This document shows positions 12,401 to 24,545 of a stretch of DNA of 64,000 nucleotides, piece after piece. The stretch's first letter is position 1; the number at the start of each line of letters is the position of its first letter. Both the position numbers and the translations under genes were made by a program. The notes below the pieces were generated by a model, which saw only the letters and a list, made by a program, of their open reading frames with translations, searched no databases and was not told the DNA's origin. The stretch comes from Phytoseiulus persimilis (Eukaryota; Arthropoda; Arachnida; Mesostigmata; Phytoseiidae), in NCBI GenBank assembly GCA_037576195.1, contig CM075102.1, forward strand, positions 17,852,745 through 17,916,744, written 5' to 3'.

Positions 12401-15400
12401 TGGAGCCCAGTGACCCGTACAACGCGCTGCGGCTGAGAACTGCTTCCCGAGAGGATCCTCGGAGTCGGTAGCCTACGGAGTAGATCTCCGAAAATTTCTC
12501 AAGACCTCGACCGTCAGGAAATGACGGGACGGCGCTACAAGAAACGCTGTCATAGTGCCCGCTGACCCGCTATAATGAGCTAAACTCGATGCTGCTGAGA
12601 CCTACATAAAATGCTGTGAGCGTGAGAGAGCCTTTGCTAATGCTCACAAGGCACACGGATCTGCCGATGTTCCTCTTGTGTGGAAGTATTCTATGCACAC
12701 GTGACCTTCCCGGACCTGAAATTTCCAATTTTCCGCTTCCATCGCCGCGCCAGCCGGACTCCGGCGAAGGGAAGCGTTATTTTGAACCAGGGACTATGCT
12801 CCCCGGAACTGCCGGGGAAAACAGTTCCGGATCGTGAGTACCAGGGCCATTCAGAAGCCATTCGAATCCAGAGATGAATAGCCTCCGCGCCCGAAGCGGC
12901 GGCAGCCTTGTCTGAAGAAGAGTTATGCGATCGGTGACTTCCTCATTGTATGCGATAGTCGATACTTGGCGGAAGTCCTCGAAAACATAAAAGAATCACG
13001 TGTACACGGCGCATCGTGTTCAAACAGGATGAAGCTCCACTGATCGAAGATCGATGCTGCGGCTGTTCGCGTCGAGAGTCCGCCACGAGTCAAACAACCT
13101 GGAATCACGTGACTGCTGATACATAACATAACTTGATATCTCTTCCAGGATGCCCAAGGAATCTCATGCGACCGAAGAGCTGTTTCAGCGAATACCTGCA
13201 TATGATTTCTGAAATCCTTTGCTATTCGGCTGCTCCAGCTTTGTGGGCTTACTCTCCTGAAGGGGAATCCACCGTGGTCTATGCCGGTTCAACTTTGTCG
13301 GCGGAGGCAAACTCATCTATATTTCGAGTCGTTTCCGACATGATATCTCGGGGGGTCATTTCACGCCACAGAGTTATGGGACGACGAATCAAGGCGTATG
13401 AAAATTCAGCTGACGGACCCGTTGAGGCTCATGATTCCTGCGCGGCGCAAAAAACAGCGTTTCTGACTCCGGGTCGCAAAATATCCCTGATCCTCGTACA
13501 AATTTCACAACTCTTCTCGAAGTTCACAGTACCATAACCATGCTTCGTTCTTATGGTCTGTCATCCTCGATTGCGTGACTATGGAGGGATTGTGGATTGC
13601 AGATAGGGCAGATTCTTCATTTGGCATCCGTGAGAAAACATTCCAGACAAGAGTCGGAACATTTTTATCCTGTTCGCTCACTCGACAATCACGTACGTTG
13701 ATGGCGTATTCCGTATCGCGAGACGGTTCCGTTTCCCGCGATACAGACTATGATGTCGTATGAAGTTTCTCTCTCATTTCTCTCAAACGCCGTGACGTGT
13801 GGCCAAGCTTTAGAGTCTTCGAACACACATTCAACTGAGCAGAATGAATTCTTCCGGGGAGTCGTGCCGCGGGGCACTGGAATGCGAGGTCGACAATCGA
13901 TTGCGACAGTCGAGATCGGTTATCGGTCGCGAATCTTGTTGTCTATTGCGTCTCCAAGTCATGTCTCGCTTCAATGCTAAGCTCCCGGTGATGCCGATGC
14001 ATGAAAAAATGGGGATTCCACGTCCGCCCCTCACAGAACAACTGTCAGAGTGGAGGTCACTCATGGGACCTGAGAGCAGCTTCTGCGTCCCTTGTTCTGA
14101 GACCACGCCGAACGTGACACCCGGGACGATATTGATCCAGAGACGAACATTGACGACTTGGAGATATTCTTCGTGCAGTGAGCGCTCCCAGTGCAAGCAT
14201 CCATCACTTCTAAGAGTTTGGAGTGGGAACCTGCTAGGCGTGTTCCTCGAGAACTAGTCCTTCGAATGAGTGGATCTGGCTCCCTCATAACTTTCGGAGC
14301 GAAGCTTATGGAAGGCTGGGTTGAAAATCCAGTTCCGGGTCCCCTCTCGGAAGGCTAGTCCACTGTGTCTCATCGGATTCCGGAGGGAGTTATTATGACA
14401 CTTCCTTCTCTAAAAATCATGCGTCGCGTCAAAGCGAGAAAACCGACATCGGCAATTCTGTGTAAGCCACTCCTAACGAAGGAGGCAAGAACTCCTTCCG
14501 CCAGATTTTGTGTAGTTTTTGATAGATCATGCTTTTCCGCTGTTCACTGATTCAAAGCCCAGAGTGAATGAATGTCGCGAAATTGGTTAGGATAACTCAA
14601 CCGTTGTATAGGGAGCTCTCCGATGTCTCTGACTCCTGGGCACAGCAGCCACACTCATAGATCTCGCCGGCTGGATCATCGTCGACAGTTGACTCAACTG
14701 AGGCATGGCCCTACGATCTTCGGCGTTCGACAATATGGCAAGACGCGATTCAGTTCCCACAATGCGCATTTGAACAACAATCGCTAGGAAGAAGCCCGAA
14801 TGGCGCTCACTCTCCCCGGGAGAATCCTCGGACTCGGGAAAGTTCCCGGGGAATCACCGGAAAGAAGGCTGAGGCTGTGCACAAATCATGCTCCTCGGCG
14901 GGTCCATCCTGACAAGTATACGTGCCGTATGCAATCGATTGCTGTCCCGAGCGAGCAGTCACGTGGAACTACACTGGTACAAATGGAACTTTATAATCCA
15001 CGAGCTGCATATGGAGCTGGATGGTCAACAAAGGGGAGCCCCAGAAGATGTGCTTCATGGAGTATCTACACGCGCTCTTCTCTTATGCAAAGCCATCGAA
15101 TCAGTTCCGTGTCGTGGATGATAACCTCAATAGTTGTCGGCGCATCGAATCGAGGTTGATTGTACACGATTATCCCAATGGACCGCGCTAAAAAACACCG
15201 GGTTGTTCGAAAAATGTGAGATAAGCGTGTGCTCTGCTGTCAACTTCGTACATCGGAATTTCACGCTCTTAAATTATCTTTGAAGGGACGGATGAAGATA
15301 TGGTGCTATGTTCGAGTCTGATCCCATGCCTTGCATGCAGATAGAATGAAACCGTTCAACTAAGATCCGTCCAGGATCACAGTGGAAAGCGGACCGAGGA

Positions 15401-18375
15401 TTCAACGTAAGCGGATCGGAGACGTGAGAAAGTATGCCTTTGCCTCACGGTCTTCTCTCCTGCCGAATAGCTCTACGCAGTGCGTTGATACGAGTGGACT
15501 GATCAGATGGTTGGACGTCACCTCAGATATCAGCGGACTCCGGTTTCACTGCACATAAAACTTCTCTCTTCGCCTCGATTCGAGCAGTCTGAGGGCGCGA
15601 GTTATTTTAAGTGTGCGATTCCTCAAGCCTGTGGCGCGATGATCAGCTAGCGCAAGTCCGGTGGGTGGAATGAATATCATGGAAATGACCTGCATCCAGT
15701 AGGATCGCAGCCTGGAAGCCCGAACCCGCCCCTTCGAAAAGGAGCCGCCCTTTATCGGCCATTCCCTGATACGCCATCGCGCGAAGTGCTCACACTCCGG
15801 TGCTACGAGAGAATACGATGATAATTGGAGCTTCGTGAATCACTTTCTCTGTGGAAGCGCGAGCGTTCTGCGGCCAGCCTCGAATTTACCGCTTGCACTT
15901 TAACATCCGAGTCAGCAGCGCAGTTCGGGACACAAGGCGGCCCCGACGAACCTCGGTTAGTTTCACTTGGCCCCAACTCGCCGCCTCAAGCTTCGAAGAA
16001 GTCGCGCCGTTCGGAGAGAACTGCTTTGCTTCGCCGCATGGCCGCTCGCGCATGACTCGCTGATGGTCGAATCATGCAAACTAGGATGAAAAAGCATCAT
16101 GCAACACAAAGAGCCAGATCGGGGAATCCCTCGGCGGTCTGGGCGAACCGAATCAATGACGGCAGGCATTGTATTCATTTTCCGGAATGTGTATTCTGGT
16201 TGAGATGAAACTTTCGGAAGAATCCACAGAGAGACAGATCTCGAAGGCGCGGATTCAGGCTCTGGGGATGTCCGTCACACGTTGGACCATTTTTTATACT
16301 CATTTAGGGAAATGATGAAATCAAAATCAAGTCAAGTTGAGACCTGAAGAGTCTTCTGAGCGGCACATTTTACACAAATTCCGATCCTCCCTGCCTCCCA
16401 AGGTATCTGGAATGATTCCCACCCGGACGACTGAAATCAGGCGCTAGCTCCGAACCCGCGAGTGAGGTGAAGCTCCTGGAACAGAGGCAGTGAAATCACC
16501 TGACTCAACGCTGTGTCCCAGCTGATGATTTCCATCTCCCGAAATTTCCAGCGAGGCAAGCAATCTAGGCTGAGCTAGTTCCGGATCCACGCCATTCGGA
16601 GATTCTGAGAAGAGCCGAAAGTGTTTTTAGATCTTCCAAACGCCTAACGGGTGTCCGTTCCCGCGAGTTCGATCGGTTACGAATACGGGCATGGCTTTGT
16701 CTCCTCCCGGATTTCTCCAATTTTCGGAAAAATAACGGAACAGGACGGGAATCCGAAAAGAAAAGATTTGTTTGTTCGTACGCCCCCACAGAAACGATGC
16801 GGACGAATTCGGGAGACTGCGCAGTCACGGAATAGTGGCTCTGTAGAGGCGTTTCGATGATTTCGAAGAAGAGCGTCTCCACATTTTCGTCCAGTTTTGC
16901 TTCCGCTCTTCTTCCGACGCCAACGATTCGTCATCAGTTCAGCGTCTCGATTTTCCGGAGATCGTATTTGCTGGCGCGTTTGATCACAAAAGCTTCTCCG
17001 CGTTTTGTTGAGCGAGGAGGCCACCGAGGGAGATGTTTCTGTTGCAGCCGATGCTCAACCCGATGACTCAGTGGGTCGCGCGTTGTTGCTGTAGTTGTGG
17101 TCATGGCCGTGGTAACGCTGACTGGACCATAGTATCGGGATGGTGCGCGGCCCCTCAGAAGATCAATCCGCCGCGGAAAACCATCGCGCGCTCGTTCGTC
17201 TGGGTCTTCCGCCGTGAGTGGAAGTGACCTTAATCTTATCTCTTGAACTAGCTGACAGCGCTCAACTAGCGCCGTCTATCCGCTCCGAGAAGCGCTTTTC
17301 GGCAATTGGCTTGAGATCACGGCCTCATGCGATTTCGCGCATCTCCTCTCTCTCCGGCTTCGGTGGTCTGGCCGACGCGGCACTTCCCTCCGAGGTGAGG
17401 ATGATCGGGGAGAATCCCCGGCGATCAGATCCGATCGCCGCGCAATCTTTCAGTTTGCTCGCTGAGCTGTTATTTCAGTTGGCGGAACAGGCCTCCCCAT
17501 GGATCTCAGATCTACCCCAGAAGCGCGGATAAGATGACCGACATCGGCTGGAACCGCGACGAAAACCAAAGAAACCGACAATCGCGTCTCGTCTGAGAGT
17601 GATTGCAGCTTTGAACAAGTGTGAAATGTCTAATAAATATTCTCCGGGGAGCTGACCGGGAGCGCTAATGGTTCCACGGATAAGTGGACAGAGCTCAGAA
17701 TCGCTGGTGTTGAGGCTCAGAAGAGGAGGAGCTCGGCATAATCGATGAAGACAATGCGATCGTTTCGGAGCGAGGCTGAAGGTGTTTGTTCTGTTCGAGG
17801 CGACGCGTCGATTCTCGCAAACACGCAGTTGTCTTTTTCGTCTCCATTTTCGTCTCGGAGTTTTCAAGTTCGCTCGTCGAGTTGATGACATTCATCCTCA
17901 ACTGGAATGCCTGTTTTCAGTTCCAGTTTCGGATTCTCTGTTGTCCGGCGCGCTGCGTCCAGCCCGCTCCTAAAACACAATGCAATCATCGCGAAGCGCC
18001 GCTTCCCCTGACCACAGGAGCTCCGGTGACCGCGGATGGAGTCAATGGCAGATCTGGGTTTACAACCAGAAGCCCGGCTAAGACCGAAAGCCCGATCTAA
18101 GGAAGCCAATGCCGATGGAATAGGAACGTCGCCGAGACCCATGAGGAGAATGGAGAAAAATAACGATCCTAGAGGATCGTAAAGGTGTGGGCAGCGGTCC
18201 CGGCCGTTCTGAGGCATCACGCGCCTCACGTCGCTCGCGTCGACTCCTCCTGAAACAATCGGGAAATGCCACGCATGTTTGCCCGAAAGTGAAACCTCCT
18301 TCTCCGGAAAGTTTCCTAATATGAACGACGTCAGCGGTGGAGCAACGGAGCCATGGCTACACGCGGAACCTTGCG
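9467..18375. other. Gene-poor stretch, nothing supportable
   Basis: Open frames up to about 171 codons occur on both strands, but none shows a known motif or a phase-matched exon pair. I saw no tRNA-like A/B boxes and no tandem array. It is best read as intergenic or intronic DNA. Confidence 0.5.
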
Positions 18376-18786
18376 TTACCGTGTCTTCTCCACGACGATA
18401 CCGGCGAATGTCGCCCGGAGTCGATCATCTCTCGGGGATTCTCTCGACCCGAATTCATCAAGTTCGATTGGCCTCGACATCACGTTCGCCATAACGTTTC
18501 GTGAAAGAGTATTCACCGAAGCGTTTGTGTTCCCATCGAAGATCCCAAGTCTCGCAACCAGTATCTCGCACGTGAGGCGAGCACGGTCATACTTTCGTAG
18601 AGTGGACCCTCGCCACAGATCCCTGCCGTTATCGATCTTGGTCTGTTTGAACTCGCGGCCGGCGATCGGTTCAGCTGGATCAATCCGATCGATCGCTGAC
18701 ACTCTTGCGGAAACACTGTCGCTTCGGAAAACCGTGTGAGCCGAGATAGAGGCCGGATAAACGACCAGAAGAAAGATAACTTCTGT
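18376..18786 (-). CDS. Open stretch of about 137 codons, unidentified
   Basis: After a possible acceptor (attgacag) the minus strand is open to a TAA at 18376. It begins with a hydrophobic run VIFLLVVYPASISA, which could be a signal peptide or membrane segment, and continues hydrophilic (GREFKQTKIDNGRDLWRG). There is no in-frame ATG at the hydrophobic start, so if real it is an internal exon. The opposite strand is open over the same bases. Confidence 0.2.
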   Translation of the reverse strand, partial: TEVIFLLVVYPASISAHTVFRSDSVSARVSAIDRIDPAEPIAGREFKQTKIDNGRDLWRGSTLRKYDRARLTCEILVARLGIFDGNTNASVNTLSRNVMANVMSRPIELDEFGSRESPRDDRLRATFAGIVVEKTR

Positions 18787-18789
18787 CAA

Positions 18790-21700
18790 TCATGAAGCCG
18801 GCACAAGGGAAGTGAAAGTGGATCTTCTGCTCTGAGGGGGCGGCAGTCCGTTTTTCAGGAAGATGGAAGACTCCGATCGCGGAACAGGTTCGCGTAAGAG
18901 TAATGTATGTATAGCCTACAACTGAGGAGCGAACGACACTGCGCGACTCAGATACGACAGATTTTTAAGCCGCGGGCCAACTTCCTGGGCCGTTTCCCTC
19001 CGTGGCCCGGTGTGGCGGATCGTTGACGACGTACAGCGGCCGACAAGTGATCGAAGCTTCTGGTTGAGATCTGTTTTCGGCCGAGCGGAAGTCGGCGATA
19101 TTAAATTAGCAGCATCGTAGCTCGAGCTATCACTCTCATCTTACGCTTCTGATGAGCCCGATGTTCTGAGCAAGAGATCCCGAGGCTCAGAACAGTTCGC
19201 AGTACTTCACAAGAGGTCCGCAACGGAACTCAGTGCTCCTGAGTAACTCGGATCCCATCAGCTGAGCTTCTCGGAGGTGTCCAGAACTCGTGGGAACGCA
19301 TTGTGGAGAGGGCCGACCCCATTCGTCACAGGAAGACCTTTCCTCGGGTTTGGACGTATGCGTGGACACCTCATGGTGGAGACTACACCCATTTGGACGA
19401 CATCGACACTTGTGTGATCGATGGCAGAGGCGATCAGCCAAACAACAACCTCGATTCAGAATGCAGAAAAGAAGAAGAGAACATCGATCGCGGGACGAAT
19501 AATGTCTTCATCGCTGCCGTTGACGTTTGGCGCAGGCACGGACGCCGGAACGAACAGGAACGGAGCCGCCGGAAAGAAGTGTTTGAGCAATCATCGTCGA
19601 TGAGTCAACTCGGGATCTAAGATCACTTGTCAGATCGCGATCAGAAACTCCGTCCATTGAAGAGCGCGACTGGAAAATGTGACCGACATTCTTGGAAGGG
19701 AAGGAGGAACAGAGAAAGTAACAAAACCATGACCAATAACGAGCCATATATGAATGTCTACTCCACCGGCAGCCTTATTTATTCGTCGAAGATTTTTCCG
19801 GACGCTTTCTCTGCAATTGCAGCGTTTCTGGACCCATAGCTCTGATGCTCCGAAAGCAATTTTTCCAAAGCGATGTCTCGAACATCTAGTCCGGTGGAAT
19901 GGAAAAACCCTCGAGCGACAAGGAGAACTAGTTTTGCCGAACCTCCTCCCAATTAGTCAAACACGGGGGCACTTCTGTCGTTCGTGCAACGAGCTCTTGA
20001 ATCTCGCAGAACCTCATTTGAGGAGCTCCAGGACCTCACAGCGAAGTGCAGGTCTTCTCCGATGGCATTCCGACGAGATCACATCGAATGCTTCGTAGTT
20101 GGGATCGAGTCCAGAGCTATTCCACGAGGAGAATCGAATGCGTGCTAACGTGCGCGTCCCACCTCATATTTGGCTATCGTTCCGATTCAATTCTAGTGAA
20201 TATAGGCGAAGTCCGTTCCAGTGTTTGGAGGCTATCATTTCGTGGCTAGGACCGTCCCAGAAATACTTCGTTTTGCTTGCTTTTTGGCTTTGACAAACCG
20301 CGGAACAGCCCGGCGACACTTTCGCTTCGCGCAGCGGCGTTCGTACAGCTGATCATCGATGACTCTGGCCGGAGCGGGACAGCCACAACAAGAGCATCCG
20401 ACGGCGGGCTAACTCCACCCGCATATTCACGACATCTGGACTTCGGATCGACCCTTCCCATCCGTCCCAGATACTTGAAAAGCCTCACGACTGATGCACT
20501 TGTAAACCTGTAAAATCTGATCGACAGCAATGTTTACTCCTGTGATTTCGCTGCTGCCGCCACACTTAAGCGAGCATATCTTTAAAAGTGAGCGTGGGCG
20601 TACCAGAATACACGGGAAACGGATAAGACGGAGGAAGAGGGGAAAACAATACAAGGAAGGGCGGTCTGTCGACCAGCCTTTGGTCCGTTTGTGACTCTAA
20701 CAAGCGGTCGCCGATAGTAAGCGTGGATGTCAGCTCTGTCCGAAGGACTCCCCGGAATTCAAGTCGTTTATCATTCTTAGTTTCGGTCATGTGGACCAGT
20801 TGTGTACGAACATCCGAATTCCCAAGAACGGCCGGACCGTTTCCGATTTCCAGAACGGACTCAAACCCCCGTCGGGGCGAAGTACTCCCCTAGATTCGAG
20901 CTCCCGGAGAGTCTCCTATCTCGATGAAATCTCCTGTTGTTGCCCTAGATGCGACGGTCTGTGGAGTATGAAAACCCAAGACACCGAAATGTAGCGTTTC
21001 AAAAACGTCAAAGGAACATGGCCCATATTTGAGATGGGGCTCCGATACTCACTCTGTCACTTCACTTCGCCTAGGAGCAGCGAGCGGAGATCAAAAGAGA
21101 AGACTAATGATGTTAAATACTAATGACTGTAGCAAAATGACTCATCTGTAAGTCCTCGATAAGCAGCGGAACATTTCTCCAAGTTTCAGCGACGCGTATC
21201 TGGCCGATATCGCGCTGAGCCGTTCCGTCGTCTTCTTACTTTCGTGTCGACAAACTGAGAAACGAATAGTCCGACGGACAACAATTTGTCCCAGATGGAT
21301 GATGCGTTCGGTGTGAAATTGCAGTCTGAGCCACAGACGCGGAGCGAACAAGCAGAAAGCAGCAGAAAATAAAAAGTTCACAAGTGAAATCACAAATATA
21401 CTCGGGTCATTTGGATCGCAGCGGATTCCGGTCAGCGCGGCTTCACTACACAAAAGGAAAGATGAAGTCGTGATATCAAAAAAAGGTCAATCTGAAATCC
21501 GTCAATCGTTCACAAAGTTTGAACTTTCACGACGGTTCCTCGTGCACGCTCGATGCGCGTAGATGTCGGTGGGGATCGGCACCGGATAAAGACAGGCGAG
21601 AGTGATGGAGAGAAACACTGTAAGACACGGCGAGAGCGCCAGGAGTCGAATATTCCTTGCAAACGGGAAGCGGGGAATAACTGATAATAATAATGGATGG

Positions 21701-23640
21701 GACTCTAATGACAACACTCCTTATAGACGATTCAAGACGGAAGTCTGGTCGCGCGCGGGCGCAGCAACACAACGACGAGCTCTATGCGGGCTTCTCAATC
21801 AATGGTCAATCACCAGCAGAGAAACGGGGGAGCGCAGAAAACAAGAACACCACGGCTGAGACGCTGGAGAAGATAGCAGAGCCGAGAACCAGAAGAAAGT
21901 GTTCCAGAATCTAGAACCGTTTTCCATCAGTTCCCAATAGCTCACATCGTTTGCACAACGACTGCCGAACGTCTTCGGTGTCTTGATTCTCTTTGACGCA
22001 CGTCACTCACTCACACTCAGCAGCTGATGGATTCGTCGACGATTCTTTCTCCGTGTTTGACATTTATTCACAAAACAAAAAGAAAAACATGAAATTCCAT
22101 ATGGTGTATGATCGTGTATGTGTTTTCGATTCTCGACCTTTCTGACAAGTTTTCTCTTATTGTCGCGGATATTCTCGGACGACTCTCCGTCGAAGCTTGG
22201 GAAGACGGAAACAGACAGAAAACTGCGGTGGAAACTTTGACCCGAAATCCGTGTACCGTGTAGCTCCCAACCTGTTAACCGGAGCTTGAACTCTGTCGAG
22301 ATTCTGGAATATCGGGGGTGGCCTACAGAAATGAATGCAGATTTCCAGACCCGTTCTGAGTTTGAGCTCTCGAAGGAACAAAATAGTGATAAATCGTTTC
22401 ATCTGTACGGAATTCCGTGCTCATAAGTCGGGCCCTCATTTATCTCTTGTTCAGAAGGAACGAAGGCTGTATCTGATCTCCGAAACATCGTGTATTCAGA
22501 GCTTTCCTTGGAATAGTTCCTTGCAACTGCGATGGACTTTGGAACTCGAATCGTTTTGGACCCCGTCACGTGTTCCTCCACGTGAACTCTCATAAATCGA
22601 CGGAGTTGTCCACCTTGTTCTCTATCTAGCGATTTCTGTGGGTGGACGCTCGAGTGAGTGAATATAAGGGCCCGAAGTGGCCCCTCATTGTTCTCGGAGC
22701 TCGAGCACTCATGAAGAACGAAAATATCGATTCCCTCCCCCTGCCTCGATGACGTTGAGGTGGAAATTCCAGCATGTGCTCGATGACTGCTCTGGCATAT
22801 GAATCGTTTCTTCTTCGACGACATTGTGACATACCGTAACGGCGTCCGTGCCCGCGGTTTGCTGTTGAATGACGCTGTGGCTTCTAGGAATCGACGGAAT
22901 GCCCCGTTGAAGCGTTCTCACGCCCCGACTTCCTACTCGAGCTATTGTTTCAAGTCAATATCAACGGCTCTCATTTTTCCGTTTTTTTCTCTCGATTAGT
23001 TCGCGTCGTTCATCAATTCCATGAACTGTTGATAACATTACAAAAGAAGAAGCTCCAACGGTGTTTCCCGAGGTATTTCGACACTTATTCCGACGTGATG
23101 CGCTCCCGTCTTGCCCGGCTTTGCACTCCCGATCGCGATGTCGATATCATGCAGCGATAGCTTCCTAATACGACCACCAGTTCTCAGTTGGAACTGTCGT
23201 CAGTCTGACGGGTGATCTAGGAATCGACTCAGATCTCGAGGGGGTCCCGTTCCGAGGCTCGAGCTCATCCGGGCACCCGCAGTCGAGTTTTGAAAAGAAC
23301 CGAACAGGGAAAGTCGCTCTGGGAGTAAAGATTCGGAAGAAGTGTGAACTCCCGACGAATATTTTCGGAAAAGAAATGCGCATCCTGCGCTGTGACCTGG
23401 CGTCTCCACTCCGAAATGCAGTCTATCAAAGACCCCGCTCACCGCATTTCTAAGTGTCAACAATCGTTTGTCAATCTTCTCAGAACTTTTCAGAAATTCT
23501 AGCTCTTCGATAGCGTCCTAACGGTGTTCGATTCCTTTTTCTTCCTCTTTCGCAGCCGTCGCCGCCACCGTCGACGTTGTCGTCGTTGTTGTACGCCTCC
23601 TCTCCCGTAGCGGTTCTTCTCGCTGACGGGTTCTTGCGCG
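18790..23640. other. Largely featureless stretch upstream of the LPMO gene
   Basis: Apart from the weak membrane-like frames at 21142-21717, I see no gene, RNA or repeat. A 105-codon frame at 19303-19620 with HGGDYTHLDDIDTCVIDGR faintly recalls endonuclease domains of LINEs, but the match is too weak to call. Confidence 0.45.
21142..21717 (-). CDS. Possible membrane-protein exon pair, unidentified
   Basis: Minus strand, about 21540-21717: an open stretch with a hydrophobic run LLALSPCLTVFLSITLACLY. Minus strand 21142-21450: an open stretch after a fair acceptor (ccttttgtgtag) with IFVISLVNFLFSAAFCLF followed by a basic tail RRTIRFSVCRHESKK. Two hydrophobic segments about 150 bases apart could be exons of one membrane protein, but no clear donor joins them and no family signature is present. 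The first stretch has no ATG. Confidence 0.22.
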
Positions 23641-23646
23641 AAGCTT

Positions 23647-23653
23647 TATAAAA
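23647..23653 (+). promoter_or_regulatory. Possible TATA box of the LPMO gene
   Basis: TATAAAA lies upstream of a short candidate 5' UTR exon that ends at a strong donor (GTGAGT at 23716). A TCATTC initiator-like match at 23692-23697 is about 45 bp downstream, farther than the usual 25-35 bp, so either that initiator or this TATA box may be wrong. Confidence 0.35.
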
Positions 23654-23715
23654 CGTCCGCGTTCGGGGTTTGAGCTCCAAACTTCTTATCCTCATTCAGA
23701 CACTCACAGCTCGCG

Positions 23716-24537
23716 GTGAGTCTTCTCGGGAACGAGTTCGTCGGTTTCCACTTCCGAAGCGTGAAAAGCTCTCCAGTATGGTGACCTGTGTGTGATTCCT
23801 CCTCATCCACCGTCTGCCTCGGTCAAGTGAGCTCCCGCGGACCTCGAAGCGCGCGAGCCCGCTCCGGCTCTCAATCTGGAGCTTGGCTCGGACTGGCCCT
23901 CTGGATTTGTGACAGTTGTGCGTTGACTCTGGCGGGCACCTTACGACCTGTAACACACATGTCTACTTGTGGGCGGCCTTGATCGAATCTGCGCCGTGTA
24001 TCGAGCAGAGCCGGCGGAGTCTGCCAAGCTCGGCTCGAATTCGTTCGTTCGAGATTCCTTTCGTCCCCCTAATCCAGATTGTCTCATTCAGATTCATGAA
24101 ATGCAATCATTGGTTTTCTGTTCGAGGCCCGTCGTGAAGCTCCCGAACAACGAGGCCGTGTTCGCGGCGTGCCAAGATTCGTCTCGGTTTTCGGTGAATG
24201 CAACGAGTATTTTCCTCTCGATAGCATCATACGTCAGCGCGTGCATCGGTGAATTCGTGGAAATCAAGAATATATGCAACTTTCTCCTTCTTTACATTCG
24301 CATCAGTGATTCCGATCGCCGTTGGGCCAACTGTTTGTGGTGTCACACCTTGCTTGTGCCACGAAAGATCGCGAAAAGAAAGAAACGTTCACTCTCGCTC
24401 TTTCCGTCGACTATGCATCAAAACTACATGCAATGGAACATTTTGTCGAGCACACCCCAGCTCAAGCGAGGCTCTCGCGCGGCCGCATCCTCACCAAAAA
24501 GTGACTCCCTATTAAGCAAACTATTGACTCGTTCCAG
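23716..24537 (+). other. Candidate intron in the 5' UTR of the LPMO gene
   Basis: A GTGAGT donor at 23716 and a cgttccag acceptor ending at 24537 bracket 822 bp. The acceptor sits 8 bases before the LPMO start codon, a common arrangement with a short non-coding first exon. A 231-codon frame (23969-24664) crosses this interval but has no ATG at its listed start and overlaps LPMO exon 1 in another frame, so I treat it as chance. Inferred from splice-site sequence only. Confidence 0.4.
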
Positions 24538-24545
24538 CGGGCGCG

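Noticed and set aside
12923-13201. Peptide FEHDAPCTRDS resembling the second catalytic block of Tc1/mariner transposases
   Set aside because: A single short resemblance without the other catalytic blocks, helix-turn-helix region or inverted repeats.
14830-14860. GGGAAAGTTCCC palindrome as an NF-kB-type site
   Set aside because: A single short palindrome far from any supported gene; expected by chance in a window this size.
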